A stretch of DNA of 64,000 nt from an uncultured Pseudophaeobacter sp. (GCA_905479575.1 CAJQNB010000017.1:62001-126000); one strand, 5' to 3'. Positions 53,388 to 63,572 are shown, numbered from the stretch's first letter. Translations and numbers: made by a program. The notes: generated by a model not told the origin, from the letters alone.

Positions 53388-53672
53388 TCAGCCGATCAGC
53401 TTACTCAGCTTCATCGCCGTGGCCATATCGCCGGAGATTTTGAGCTTACCCATCATTACACTGGTCATTGGGTTTAATTTTCCGGTCAGCAGTTTTACCA
53501 GATTGTCCTGAGAGAGTTTAATGGTGCAATCCGTGTCACGGTCGGTGGTTGATGCGGTGCCATCTGCCAGAATAATCACGCCGTCGCTGCCACAATCAAA
53601 CTTCAAGGAGCCTGCAAAACTTTTGCCCTGAAGCTCTTTGGATATACCTTGTGCAATGTCGTGTAGCGCCAT
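53388..53672 (-). CDS. SCP2 sterol-binding domain protein
   Basis: 94 residues, a single SCP-2 lipid-binding domain: SLKFDCGSDGVIILADG, DCTIKLSQDNLVKLLTGKLNPMTSVMMGKLKISGDM. Stand-alone SCP2 proteins bind acyl chains or CoA esters; role here unknown. ATG 53672. Confidence 0.88.
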   Translation of the reverse strand: MALHDIAQGISKELQGKSFAGSLKFDCGSDGVIILADGTASTTDRDTDCTIKLSQDNLVKLLTGKLNPMTSVMMGKLKISGDMATAMKLSKLIG

Positions 53673-53707
53673 CGGATTACCTCATGAGACTGTCACCAAA
53701 GGGGTAA

Positions 53708-53727
53708 GCGAGCGCAGCTTCGCTCGC
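53708..53727 (-). terminator. Hairpin past the DUF1810 gene
   Basis: GCGAGCG-CAGCTT-CGCTCGC, a perfect 7-bp stem about 60 bases beyond the DUF1810 stop and upstream of the SCP2 gene. Confidence 0.4.
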
Positions 53728-53786
53728 AACCTTGACGATGGGGAAAGTAACCGATGAAGTGGCAGGACGCTCAAATTAGAGCCTGT

Positions 53787-54239
53787 TTAGGCGATCGCTT
53801 CGAGGGTCACGTCGCAGGGGGTGGCTGCAAAGAATGTGGCGAGGACCTCGGCGAAGACATCGGGTGCGCCAGGGGTGGCGGCAAAAAGCGTCATGCTGGA
53901 ACGTAGTTTTTTGGCGTCTGTGGTGCCCAGAATTGCTGCAGGGTCCTGACCCTGATGTGTGAGCATCAGCTCGGAAACTTCGATCAGTCGGGCGCGCAGG
54001 ACGTCATGGCCTAGAAAAGCAGTGGCTTCTGACAGGTCTTCGATGCCGTAAAGTTGCGCCATATGGGACTGGCCAAGTTCCGCCAGTTGCGGAAAGACGA
54101 ACCACATCCAGTGGCCGGTTTTCTTGCCGGATTTCAGCTCTGCCAAGACATCTGCCCAGACAGTGTCCTGGGCTTCGACAAACATCTCCAGCTCTTCCGC
54201 GAAATCATCTTCAAAGAGGTCATCCTCTTGATCAGTCAT
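53787..54239 (-). CDS. DUF1810 family protein
   Basis: 150 residues. An acidic N-terminus (MTDQEDDLFEDDFAEELE) precedes the DUF1810 core: GKKTGHWMWFVFPQLAELGQS, YGIEDLSEATAFLGHDVL. Small soluble calpastatin-type family of unknown function. Monocistronic. Confidence 0.88.
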   Translation of the reverse strand: MTDQEDDLFEDDFAEELEMFVEAQDTVWADVLAELKSGKKTGHWMWFVFPQLAELGQSHMAQLYGIEDLSEATAFLGHDVLRARLIEVSELMLTHQGQDPAAILGTTDAKKLRSSMTLFAATPGAPDVFAEVLATFFAATPCDVTLEAIA

Positions 54240-54288
54240 CCCAAACTCCGTCTGCGCCGATATTTTCCAGACCCTAGCGGATGCAGAA

Positions 54289-54363
54289 CTACTGCGCCAG
54301 ACGCTCTTTGAAACTATCGATTTTTCGGATGCGGTCGCGGCTTAGGGGGTGGTGGACGGCCAA
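54289..54363 (-). pseudogene. Possible 3' remnant of a lost gene
   Basis: A 24-codon stretch reads LAVHHPLSRDRIRKIDSFKE then RLAQ and stop, with an in-frame TGA just upstream and more stops beyond. The HPLSRDRI string resembles the C-terminal end of M48 metalloproteases. Too short to be sure; chance is possible. Confidence 0.3.
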
Positions 54364-54412
54364 TCACGGCTGCTATCATGGGTTTTCTGATCTCGCCACA
54401 TAACGGTAGGAA

Positions 54413-54442
54413 AAAGGACCACACCAATTGGTGCGGCCCTTT
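54413..54442 (-). terminator. Rho-independent terminator of argG
   Basis: On the minus strand AAAGGGCCGCACCAA pairs with TTGGTGTGGTCCTTT (15 bp with two G-U pairs) and runs into TTCC. Centre is the palindrome CACCAATTGGTG. Starts 25 bases past argG. Confidence 0.85.
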
Positions 54443-54466
54443 CAAAAATTCAGTTTTTTAGACTAC

Positions 54467-55693
<1,227 letters not shown>

Positions 55694-55829
55694 AGAATTT
55701 CCTCTCAGTCAGATCGACTGGGCGATAGCGGGTTTCGAACGTGAGGGCAAGGTTTACTGGCCTTTTCCTGTATTGCGCACTCGCATAGCGTGCGACATAA
55801 AGCGCAGTATTGTGATGGAGAGAATTTAG

Positions 55830-56582
55830 ATGAAGTCTTGGTCGATTTTTGCCCATTCCTTTGGGATGGTGTTTCGCAACCTGAAACAAGCCCTGCAGAT
55901 TGGGCTGGTGCCTGTGGTGATTGCTTTTGTCGGTGTCTTTGCCGCGCTTTCATATATCGGAGTGTCTGTTTCTGTCCTTCAGGATGAGCAGGCTTTGGGG
56001 CTGTTGATTGCCAATAGTTGGATGGTTTTCTTCGCCACCTGGGTGTTTGTGATGATCATGATGTTGTGGATCGTGACCTCCTGGCACCGCTTTGTGCTGC
56101 TGGAAGAATACCCGCAGGGATGGGTTCCGCCGTTTCGGTTTGACCGCATTCTCTCTTACATCGGGCATGCTCTTATGCTCGGGATCTTGATGATGATCGC
56201 GATGATACCTGCGGCGATTGTGATGTTTGGCTTAAGTGCGATGTCACCAGTTCTAGCAGGTGTCTTTGCCATTATTCTGGTGCTTTCTGCTGTGGTTGGG
56301 CTGTACCGCCTGTTGCCGGTGCTTCCTGCTGCGGCCATTGGTAAGTCCCTGAAGATCAAAGAAGCATGGGAGGCAACCACGGGCGAAACCTGGACCATTG
56401 TTGGGCTTATTCTTATTGGTTTCTTGTTTCAACTGTTGCTGAACATCATGGCGGCTCTGTTTGTGTTGGTGCCAATCATTGGGCCGATTGTTCTCTATGC
56501 AGTGTTGCTGGTCATGTCTTTGGTCAATGTCAGCATCCTCACCACACTTTATGGTCACTACATCGAAGGCCGCCCGATCTGA
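55830..56582 (+). CDS. Multi-pass membrane protein of unknown function
   Basis: 250 residues with about six hydrophobic segments (near 25-45, 62-85, 115-135, 138-160, 192-215 and 218-240). WEATTGETWTIVGLILI and YGHYIEGRPI close it. The layout resembles DUF975-like or GlpM-type proteins but I cannot assign it. 80 bases before ilvA on the same strand. Confidence 0.7.
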   Translation: MKSWSIFAHSFGMVFRNLKQALQIGLVPVVIAFVGVFAALSYIGVSVSVLQDEQALGLLIANSWMVFFATWVFVMIMMLWIVTSWHRFVLLEEYPQGWVPPFRFDRILSYIGHALMLGILMMIAMIPAAIVMFGLSAMSPVLAGVFAIILVLSAVVGLYRLLPVLPAAAIGKSLKIKEAWEATTGETWTIVGLILIGFLFQLLLNIMAALFVLVPIIGPIVLYAVLLVMSLVNVSILTTLYGHYIEGRPI

Positions 56583-56662
56583 CAAAGCCTGGATCGGTAT
56601 TCTTCGGTATGCTTTGATCCTGCCCCCTTGCCTTGGGGACGGGGTTGCGCCAATCAAGGGAT

Positions 56663-57889
56663 ATGACCGATTTCATGACTCAGGCCCGTGCGGCCGAGGC
56701 GGCGATGCGCGATGTGTTTCCGCCCACGCCGCTGCAAAAGAATGTCCACCTGTCCGAGCGCTTCGGGGCGGAAATTTACCTCAAGCGTGAGGATCTGAGC
56801 CCGGTCCGGTCTTACAAAATCCGTGGTGCCTTTAATGCCATGCGCAAGCAACCTGGCAAGGAGCTGTTTGTCTGTGCTTCAGCCGGCAATCACGCACAGG
56901 GCGTCGCCTTCATGTGCAAACACATGGCCGTCAAAGGCGTGATCTTTATGCCGGTGACCACACCGCAGCAAAAGATCCAGAAAACCCGGATGTTTGGTGG
57001 TGACAATGTCGAGATCCATTTGGTCGGTGACTATTTTGACGACACCTTGACGGCAGCGCAGGAGTGGTGCGCCCGTGAAGGCGGGCATTTCTTGTCGCCC
57101 TTTGACGATCCAGATGTGATCGAAGGCCAAAGCTCCATCGCAGTAGAGATCGAAGCGCAGTTGGGCGGGGTGCCTGATCATGTGATTTTGCCGGTGGGCG
57201 GCGGCGGTATGTCCGCCGGGGTGACCAGCTGGTTTGGCGACCGGGTGCATAGTCTTTTTGTGGAACCTGCGGGCGGTGCCTGCCTGCGCGCGGCGCTGAC
57301 AGCTGGACGGCCGGTGTCCTTGGACAAGGTGGATACCTTTGTTGATGGCGCAGCGGTGGGGCGGCTGGGGGAGCGCCCTTTTGAGGTGCTGAAACATGTG
57401 CCTTTGCCAGATGTGATCGCGCTGCCTGAAGACCGGGTTTGCACCACCATGGTCGAAATGCTGAACGTCGAGGGAATCGTCTTGGAACCAGCCGGAGCCT
57501 TGGCCATCGAAGCACTGGGCGATCTGCGGACCTGGATTCGGGGCAAGACGGTTGTTTGCGTTACCTCTGGCGGGAATTTTGATTTTGAGCGCCTGCCCGA
57601 GGTCAAAGAACGGGCACAGCGATACTCTGGCGTGAAAAAGTACTTTTTACTGCGGTTGCCACAGCGACCCGGCGCATTAAAAGAGTTTCTGGGCATTCTG
57701 GGGCCTGAGGATGATATTGCCCGATTTGAATATTTGAAAAAGTCGGCCCGCAATTTTGGCTCGGTCCTGATTGGGATCGAAACCAAACGACCAGAAAACT
57801 TTACGGACTTTTTAGCACGGCTGGATGACGCGGGTATGTCCTACACAGATATCACCAATGATGAGACTTTGGCTCAGTTTCTGATTTGA
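56663..57889 (+). CDS. ilvA: Threonine ammonia-lyase (short form with ACT-like domain)
   Basis: 408 residues. PLP lysine Lys52 in SYKIRGAFNAM, SAGNHAQGVAFMC, GGGGMSAGVTSWF; one C-terminal ACT-like regulatory domain (about 325-408: YFLLRLPQRPGALKEFLGIL). Deaminates threonine to 2-oxobutyrate for isoleucine synthesis. ATG 56663 with AAGGG upstream. Confidence 0.95.
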   Translation: MTDFMTQARAAEAAMRDVFPPTPLQKNVHLSERFGAEIYLKREDLSPVRSYKIRGAFNAMRKQPGKELFVCASAGNHAQGVAFMCKHMAVKGVIFMPVTTPQQKIQKTRMFGGDNVEIHLVGDYFDDTLTAAQEWCAREGGHFLSPFDDPDVIEGQSSIAVEIEAQLGGVPDHVILPVGGGGMSAGVTSWFGDRVHSLFVEPAGGACLRAALTAGRPVSLDKVDTFVDGAAVGRLGERPFEVLKHVPLPDVIALPEDRVCTTMVEMLNVEGIVLEPAGALAIEALGDLRTWIRGKTVVCVTSGGNFDFERLPEVKERAQRYSGVKKYFLLRLPQRPGALKEFLGILGPEDDIARFEYLKKSARNFGSVLIGIETKRPENFTDFLARLDDAGMSYTDITNDETLAQFLI

Positions 57890-57941
57890 AGGATGGCGCT
57901 GAGGGGGAGGCTTGGTGGTGCCGGTCGACAGGGCGTCGTCT

Positions 57942-57997
57942 GGTTGCCGCAACCGGGGCCGCCCGCAGGGCGGCAGGCTGGCCGCAAGAGGCCAACC
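57942..57997. repeat. Three tandem GC-rich hairpins past ilvA
   Basis: GGTTG-CCG-CAACC (57942-57954), GCCGCCC-GCA-GGGCGGC (57958-57974) and TGGCC-GCAAGA-GGCCA (57979-57994) follow one another in the 203-base gap between the converging ilvA and hpt genes. Likely a 3'-end structure for one or both. Confidence 0.45.
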
Positions 57998-58092
57998 CAG
58001 GTTACAGTCTGTAGATCAAAGAAAGGGCGTTAGATTTTTGTAAAATTTGATGAAATTAAAGTGACAAACGTCAAACACCGGAGTGATGTAAA

Positions 58093-58416
58093 CTAGCCTT
58101 GATTGGGAAGTTCCGTGAGAAAGCTGTGTTTTGAAGCTTCAAACATATCAAGAATCGCCGGCAGATCGACTTCGCTGGCCTGACCTTCAGCAGCCTGACG
58201 TTCACCTTGCAGGCAGAGCTTTGAAAAGCTGTCAAACCCGAGATTTAGGGCGCAGCCCTTGAGAAAATGCAGGTCCTGTTCAAGCTGGCTGCGATCATCG
58301 TCACGAAGTTTTTTGATAATTTCTTCGACTTCTTCCAGAAAAAGTTCCACAACTTCGCCGAAATCATCTTGACCGATCTCGTCTTTCAGCTCGTTTACCC
58401 GAGGCCAATCTATCAT
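58093..58416 (-). CDS. Hpt-domain phosphotransfer protein
   Basis: 107 residues, a lone four-helix Hpt domain with phospho-acceptor His50 in DLHFLKGCALNLGF. It would pass phosphate between a hybrid kinase and a response regulator. The only response regulator nearby is the receiver-phosphatase gene that diverges from it across 210 bases, a natural partner. Confidence 0.85.
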   Translation of the reverse strand: MIDWPRVNELKDEIGQDDFGEVVELFLEEVEEIIKKLRDDDRSQLEQDLHFLKGCALNLGFDSFSKLCLQGERQAAEGQASEVDLPAILDMFEASKHSFLTELPNQG

Positions 58417-58626
58417 TGCGTGTTCCTATTTGCCTTCAGTTTGAGAGAGACAGTTAGTTTGTATGTAGTAAATTTAAGGTGAAAAAGGGGGCGAGAGACA
58501 ATTTTCAATATTCATATCCTATTAAAGGTCTGCCCTGATAGTGACAGCAGATAGAAGACCGCGATCATTTTGTAAGAGGTACCGAGGGTGCTGCCGGACA
58601 GTTCACTGGACAACGAGGAACACGCT

Positions 58627-59859
58627 ATGAGCGGGTCTATCAACCGTGTGTTGGTGGTCGACGACAGCCGTTTGCAGCGCCGCATTCTGGTTGCCTCTTT
58701 GCAGAAATGGGGATTCGATGTTGTTGAGGCCGAAAGCGGAGCCGCAGCAATGGAGATTTGCCGGCAAGATCCGCCTGATTTGATTCTCAGCGATTGGATG
58801 ATGCCGGGGATGAATGGCCTGGAATTTTGCCAGGCCTTTCGCGAACAATCCAAAGACAACTATGCCTATTTCATCCTGCTGACCTCCAAAAGTGAAAAGA
58901 ATGAGGTGGCCGAAGGTCTGGATGCCGGGGCTGATGATTTCCTGACCAAGCCGGTGAGCTCGGATGAGCTGCGGGCGCGGATTTCGGCAGGGGAACGTAT
59001 CCTGAAAATGCAGCGAGAGCTGTCAGAAAAGAACCGAATCGTTTCTGACACTCTGGATGAGCTGCAGAGCGTCTACGATGCCATCGACCAAGATCTCATT
59101 CAGGCCCGCAAGATACAGGAATCTCTGGTGCCCGAACTCTCAAAGGAGTTTGGGTCTTCTACCGTGAGCCTGTTGCTCAAACCCTGTGGCCATATCGGTG
59201 GCGATTTGGTTGGCATGTTCTGCCCAGGGGTGAATCGGATCGGCTTCTATTCGATTGATGTGTCCGGCCACGGGATTACCTCGGCGATGATGACAGCCCG
59301 TCTGGGGGGCTATCTGTCTTCGACCTATTTTGATCAGAATGTCGGTATGGAGCAGCGGTTCAAAAGGTTCTACGCGTTGCGTCAACCGGATGAGGTTGCC
59401 CGCTTGCTGAACGCGCGCCTGATTGCCGATACCGGCATCGAAGAATACTTCACCATGGCCTATTGTATCGTAGATCTGCGCAGCGGTGTGCTGAAGATGG
59501 TGCAGGCGGGGCATCCGCATCCCTTGCTGTTACGACGGGATGGCAGCACCGAATTTTTGGGCAAAGGTGGCGTTCCAATCGGTTTGGTGCCGGATATCAG
59601 TTATAGCCAGGAAGAAGTGGTTCTGGAAAAGGGTGACCGGTTGTTGCTCTATTCTGATGGCTTTACCGAAGCGCGGCTGGAGAACGGCGAGATGCTCGAG
59701 GTTGAAGGCCTGCTGGACCTGATCAGCAAATGCGATTCGCGTCAGAGCGGCAAGGAATTCCTGGATGATCTGTACTGGAACCTCACTCAGATCCTGTCGC
59801 AGGAATACGGGCTAGAGGACGATGTGTCCGCAACCCTGTTTGAATATGAGGGCCCCTGA
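58627..59859 (+). CDS. Response regulator with SpoIIE-type PP2C phosphatase domain
   Basis: 410 residues. Receiver domain (1-120): [12 protein letters not shown] (Asp12, Asp13), Asp56 in LSDWMMP, Lys in FLTKP. Coiled-coil linker (about 125-165: [27 protein letters not shown]). PP2C/RsbU domain: [37 protein letters not shown]. It probably dephosphorylates an anti-sigma-factor antagonist when phosphorylated. ATG 58627, AGG upstream. Confidence 0.9.
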   Translation: MSGSINRVLVVDDSRLQRRILVASLQKWGFDVVEAESGAAAMEICRQDPPDLILSDWMMPGMNGLEFCQAFREQSKDNYAYFILLTSKSEKNEVAEGLDAGADDFLTKPVSSDELRARISAGERILKMQRELSEKNRIVSDTLDELQSVYDAIDQDLIQARKIQESLVPELSKEFGSSTVSLLLKPCGHIGGDLVGMFCPGVNRIGFYSIDVSGHGITSAMMTARLGGYLSSTYFDQNVGMEQRFKRFYALRQPDEVARLLNARLIADTGIEEYFTMAYCIVDLRSGVLKMVQAGHPHPLLLRRDGSTEFLGKGGVPIGLVPDISYSQEEVVLEKGDRLLLYSDGFTEARLENGEMLEVEGLLDLISKCDSRQSGKEFLDDLYWNLTQILSQEYGLEDDVSATLFEYEGP

Positions 59860-59942
59860 TCTTCAGTTCAGGGGTATTCCTCTGTTCAAGCCCAGGGGGA
59901 GCTCCCGCCAATCGTCAGATTATAAAAAATAATCTGCTCTTG

Positions 59943-60092
59943 TTGGGCCCGGCAGACCGCTAAAGCGGTCTGCGGTTGCGCGTCGGTTTGAGCTTTTGAT
60001 GACAGGCAAAGGTGAAAACAGGAAAATGTGCCTTGCTCCCCTGAGAAAAGGTCGCCAACCGCAGCACGCTAAGGCGTGCTGCCCGGCCCAAC
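59943..60092. repeat. 150-bp element of two inverted palindromes
   Basis: Left half has hairpin GCAGACCGC-TAAA-GCGGTCTGC (59953-59974); right half GCAGCACGC-TAAG-GCGTGCTGC (60061-60082). Their outer arms, GTTGGGCCCG and CCGGCCCAAC, are inverted copies, as are the inner arms (CGGTTGCG, CGCCAACCG). About 70 unpaired bases lie between. Structure is that of paired inverted REP-like sequences (BIME/REPIN) or a very small mobile element. Sits between converging genes. Confidence 0.65.
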
Positions 60093-60106
60093 CCTGTTGA
60101 TTGGCT

Positions 60107-60595
60107 TTAGCCCTTCAAAAAGGGGCGGGAGCATTTGGGCTGTGTTTTGGCTTGGCTGCGGCGGTAGAACAGAGTGGCAAAATGGCGATCACCGTCATTT
60201 CCCAGGCGTTGAATCGCCTCCTCTGGCGACATCCAAACCGCCTCATGCTGGGATTCTGTCGGCGGCCCCAGTTTGCGCAGAGGGCGCGCCAGGTAGATGT
60301 GGCACAGTTTTTCTGCCCAGAGATCGTATTCCGGCATGAAAGTGTAGCGCCGAAATGCTCCGAGCCTTTGAGGTGCAGCGATGGACCAGCCGGTTTCTTC
60401 ATAGACCTCGCGGTGCAGAGCGGGCAGGGGTGACTCTCCAGGATCGATACCGCCGCCGGGCAGCTGGATGTCGGGATGCGGGTCCATCTGGCAGGTCAGC
60501 AAAAACCGCCCATTTCGCGGCAATATTGCATAGGCTCCGGGGCGCATCTGATACCGCTGATTATGCCGTGGCACCGCGCCAAACCGTCTGATCAT
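60107..60595 (-). CDS. Nudix hydrolase
   Basis: 162 residues from ATG 60595. Nudix box GGIDPGESPLPALHREVYEETGW (48-70) fits the G-x5-E-x7-REUxEExGU pattern. Substrate unknown. The open frame continues to an ATG at 60652, but 60595 has AAGGGGG at good spacing and matches the family start MIRRFGAVP. Divergent from hslO. Confidence 0.85.
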   Translation of the reverse strand: MIRRFGAVPRHNQRYQMRPGAYAILPRNGRFLLTCQMDPHPDIQLPGGGIDPGESPLPALHREVYEETGWSIAAPQRLGAFRRYTFMPEYDLWAEKLCHIYLARPLRKLGPPTESQHEAVWMSPEEAIQRLGNDGDRHFATLFYRRSQAKTQPKCSRPFLKG

Positions 60596-60604
60596 CTGCG
60601 CCCC

Positions 60605-60632
60605 CTTCACTCTATCGTGGAAAACCCTATAT
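60605..60632 (+). promoter_or_regulatory. Predicted RpoH promoter of hslO
   Basis: CTTC (60605-60608), 17 bases, CCTATAT (60626-60632). The -10 matches the alphaproteobacterial RpoH form CYTATNT exactly; the -35 differs at one base from CTTG. Predicted start about 34 bases before the hslO ATG. Confidence 0.45.
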
Positions 60633-60672
60633 AGGCTCGATATGCCAATCATCGGCTCCTAATGAAACCCCC

Positions 60673-61680
60673 ATGACCGTTGGATCAAACATGACTCTTG
60701 GATCAAAAATCGCATGGGACGATACCGTCCTGCCTTTTCAGCTTGATGCATCTGATATGCGGGGCCGTGTGGTGCGGCTTGATTCCGCGCTTGATGGCAT
60801 TTTGAAACAACACAACTATCCGCCTCAGGTCGAAGCCCTGGTCGCGGAAATGGCACTTCTGACCGCGATGATCGGGCAAACGATCAAGCTGCGCTGGAAA
60901 CTGTCGCTGCAGATTCAGTCCAAGGGCCCGGTTCGGATGATCGCCACCGATTATTACGCCCCGGCGAGCGAAGGCGAACCGGCCCGCATTCGTGCCTATG
61001 CCAGCTTTGATGCAGAGCGTCTGACCGATTCCGCGCCGTTTGATCAGGTGGGAGAAGGCTATTTTGCCGTGATGATCAACCAGGGCGAAGATACCAAACC
61101 CTACCAGGGGATTGCCGCGCTGGATGGCGAATCGCTGGCTGCCTGTGCTGGCGCCTATTTTGCTCAGTCCGAACAGCTGCCGACGACCTTTACCCTCACC
61201 TATGGGAAATCCTCCAGCCCCGGTGTTGCCGAACATTGGCGCGCCGGTGGCGTGATGATGCAGCATATGCCAAAGGCTTCGCCTTTTGTGGCCGCCGATG
61301 CAGAGGGCAGCGGTGCCACGCTCCGGGCTGCGGATCTGGTCGAAGGCGAGGCTGAGGAAAACTGGAATCGCGTCAACACCCTGCTGAACACCGTCGAAGA
61401 GCTGGAGCTGATTGGCCCCTCAGTGACCCCAACAGAGCTGCTTTTGCGCCTGTTCCACGAGGAAGAGCCACGGGTCTATGATGCGCAGGCGGTCCATTTT
61501 GGCTGCACCTGTTCCGAGGATCGCGTCCGTCAAAGCCTGTCGATCTACTCGGCCAAGGATATTGCCACCATGACGACGGATGAGGGCCGGGTAACAGCCG
61601 ACTGTCAGTTCTGCAGTGCGCATTATGATCTGGACCCAAAAACGGTTGGCTTTGAAGCGGAAACTGCTACCGATGAGTGA
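60673..61680 (+). CDS. hslO: Redox-regulated chaperone Hsp33
   Basis: 335 residues. The zinc/redox switch is complete: Cys278 and Cys280 (CTC), Cys311 and Cys314 (CQFC). Core Hsp33 fold precedes it (QTIKLRWKLSLQIQSKGPVRMI, GEGYFAVMINQGEDTKPYQG). Becomes an active holdase on oxidation. ATG 60673; a later in-frame ATG (60691) is possible. A heat-shock promoter is predicted. Overlaps the next gene by 8 bases. Confidence 0.95.
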   Translation: MTVGSNMTLGSKIAWDDTVLPFQLDASDMRGRVVRLDSALDGILKQHNYPPQVEALVAEMALLTAMIGQTIKLRWKLSLQIQSKGPVRMIATDYYAPASEGEPARIRAYASFDAERLTDSAPFDQVGEGYFAVMINQGEDTKPYQGIAALDGESLAACAGAYFAQSEQLPTTFTLTYGKSSSPGVAEHWRAGGVMMQHMPKASPFVAADAEGSGATLRAADLVEGEAEENWNRVNTLLNTVEELELIGPSVTPTELLLRLFHEEEPRVYDAQAVHFGCTCSEDRVRQSLSIYSAKDIATMTTDEGRVTADCQFCSAHYDLDPKTVGFEAETATDE

Positions 61681-62269
61681 GCTGCGGCGCAGTCTGAAGG
61701 CCGTGCTGGCGGATCAGAGGGCGGGGTCTTCGGATTTTGATCTCAACCCTGATCTCGCCCTTCCACCAGAACGCAGGCTGCGCCCTGCCGGGGTTCTGGT
61801 GGCGATCTCGCTGGTGGAAGACGCGCCACGGGTTATCCTGACAAAACGATCCTCGGCGTTGAAACACCACCCTGGCCAGATCGCCTTTCCCGGTGGGAAG
61901 GTGGATGAGGGTGATGTCGATGTCACTGCCGCCGCCCTGCGCGAGGCCTGGGAGGAGATTGGTCTACCCAAAGACCTGCCGGAGGTCATCGGCCTGTTGC
62001 CCAGCCACGAGACCGTCACCAGCTTTCAGGTGACCCCCGTGGTGGCATTGCTGCATGAGCCCTTTGATATTCGCCCCGAAGCCGGGGAAGTGGCCGAGGT
62101 CTTTTCCGTGCCACTCAGCCATGTGCTGGACCCGCACAATTATATCGTGACCTCACGCAGTTGGCGGGGCACCCGGCGGCACTATTACACGGTGCCCTTT
62201 GGCCCCTATTATATCTGGGGCGCCACGGCGCGGATGCTGCGCAATCTTGCCGGGGTACTGCAGAAATGA
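61673..62269 (+). CDS. Nudix hydrolase, CoA pyrophosphatase type
   Basis: 198 residues. AGVLVAISLVED start, then GQIAFPGGKVDEGDVDVTAA, LREAWEEIGL, the extended Nudix box of the CoA/acyl-CoA pyrophosphatase (NudL-type) group, and FEVTPVVALL-like FQVTPVVAL. ATG 61673 overlaps hslO; ATGA links it to the nucleotidyltransferase. Confidence 0.88.
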   Translation: MSELRRSLKAVLADQRAGSSDFDLNPDLALPPERRLRPAGVLVAISLVEDAPRVILTKRSSALKHHPGQIAFPGGKVDEGDVDVTAAALREAWEEIGLPKDLPEVIGLLPSHETVTSFQVTPVVALLHEPFDIRPEAGEVAEVFSVPLSHVLDPHNYIVTSRSWRGTRRHYYTVPFGPYYIWGATARMLRNLAGVLQK

Positions 62270-63435
62270 CCCTATTGGCGGGGCAGCCTTGGCTGACGGA
62301 TCCAGCAACCCAAGCTGTTTGTGCGGCTTTGACCGCAGAGGGGACCGAACGGGGGGCGGCGGCGTTATTTGTTGGTGGCTGTGTGCGCAATGCCCTGATG
62401 GGCGTGCCGGTTTCCGACATTGATATTGCCACCGATGCCACCCCAGATGAGGTCGTGGCCCTGGCCAAAGCCGCAGGAATCAAGGCGATTCCAACCGGGA
62501 TTGACCATGGCACGGTGACGCTGGTGCAAAACCAGATCCCCCACGAGGTGACGACGTTTCGCAAAGATGTTGCAACGGATGGCCGTCGCGCTGTGGTGGC
62601 CTTTTCCAAAGAGATCGCCGAGGATGCCGCGCGCCGCGATTTCACCATGAATGCCATCTATGCGCGCCCCGATGGCACAGTTGTCGATCCCCTGGGGGGT
62701 ATGGCAGACCTGAAAGCGCGCCGGGTGCGGTTTATTGGTACCGCTGAACACCGCATTCGCGAAGACTACCTGCGCACCCTGCGCTATTTCAGGTTCCACG
62801 CCTGGTATGGCGACACCCAAGCCGGGTTTGACCCGGAAGCTCTGGCCGCGATTGCTGCCAATCTTGAGGGGTTGTCGCAGCTATCGCTGGAACGTGTCAC
62901 GGCTGAGCTGTTGAAACTTCTCGGTGCGCCCGACCCAGCCCCGGCGATTGCAGTGATGCGCCAAATTGGTGTGTTGGGGCAAATTCTTCCGGGCGCAGAT
63001 GACCGGGCGCTGGCACCGCTCATTCATTTGGAGGCCGGTGCACAGGTTGATCCGGTGCGGCGCCTGGCAGCGCTGGGCGGCGCTGAGATGCAGGGGCATT
63101 TGCGATTGAGCAAGGCAGAGGCCCGCCAGCTGGTGCAGCTGCGCGATGCCGTCAGCGCCTCTGCCACGGCGACCGAGCTGAGCTACCGGCTGGGGCGGGA
63201 TCTGGCCCACAGTGCCTGCCTGTTGCGGGCGGCGCTGTTGGAACAGCCCATTTCACCCGAATTAGAGACTGATTTGGCGCGTGGCACCGAAGCGATCTTT
63301 CCGATTGTAGCGGCTGATCTGATGCCTGATCTTTCGGGTGCGGCGCTGGGCGCGGCATTGAAACAGCTCGAGCAAGCCTGGATCGCGTCGGGCTTTGCTT
63401 TGGACCGTGCAGAGCTGCTGCAACAGTTGAAATAA
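62266..63435 (+). CDS. CCA tRNA nucleotidyltransferase / poly(A) polymerase family
   Basis: 389 residues. GGCVRNALMGVPVSDIDIATDA is the nucleotidyltransferase head with metal-binding DID; RRDFTMNAIYARPDGTVVDPLGG and RIREDYLRTLRYFRFHA follow. Class II CCA-adding enzyme or PcnB; as no other copy is in the window I cannot separate the two. ATG 62266 overlaps the Nudix stop (ATGA). Last gene of hslO-nudix-cca. Confidence 0.9.
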   Translation: MTLLAGQPWLTDPATQAVCAALTAEGTERGAAALFVGGCVRNALMGVPVSDIDIATDATPDEVVALAKAAGIKAIPTGIDHGTVTLVQNQIPHEVTTFRKDVATDGRRAVVAFSKEIAEDAARRDFTMNAIYARPDGTVVDPLGGMADLKARRVRFIGTAEHRIREDYLRTLRYFRFHAWYGDTQAGFDPEALAAIAANLEGLSQLSLERVTAELLKLLGAPDPAPAIAVMRQIGVLGQILPGADDRALAPLIHLEAGAQVDPVRRLAALGGAEMQGHLRLSKAEARQLVQLRDAVSASATATELSYRLGRDLAHSACLLRAALLEQPISPELETDLARGTEAIFPIVAADLMPDLSGAALGAALKQLEQAWIASGFALDRAELLQQLK

Positions 63436-63545
63436 CGCCACAGACACCGGGCTTTGCGATGCAGGCCAAAATCTGAGGGTGACAGGTGATGGAATTTATG
63501 ACTATTTCTGCCTTAGCCAAAACAATCATGCCGGGAGGAATGCGA

Positions 63546-63572
63546 ATGTACTACGGGATCTGGTTTAGCTAA
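63546..63572 (+). CDS. Eight-codon leader peptide MYYGIWFS
   Basis: ATG 63546 follows a strong GGGAGG (63533-63538) with 7-base spacing and reads MYYGIWFS then TAA. An in-frame ATG six bases earlier is too close to the ribosome site. The peptide lies 92 bases before an ABC-exporter gene, with an imperfect hairpin (about 63574-63602) between, the layout of a translation-attenuation leader. Aromatic-rich sequence hints at ribosome stalling. Inferred from sequence only. Confidence 0.5.
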   Translation: MYYGIWFS

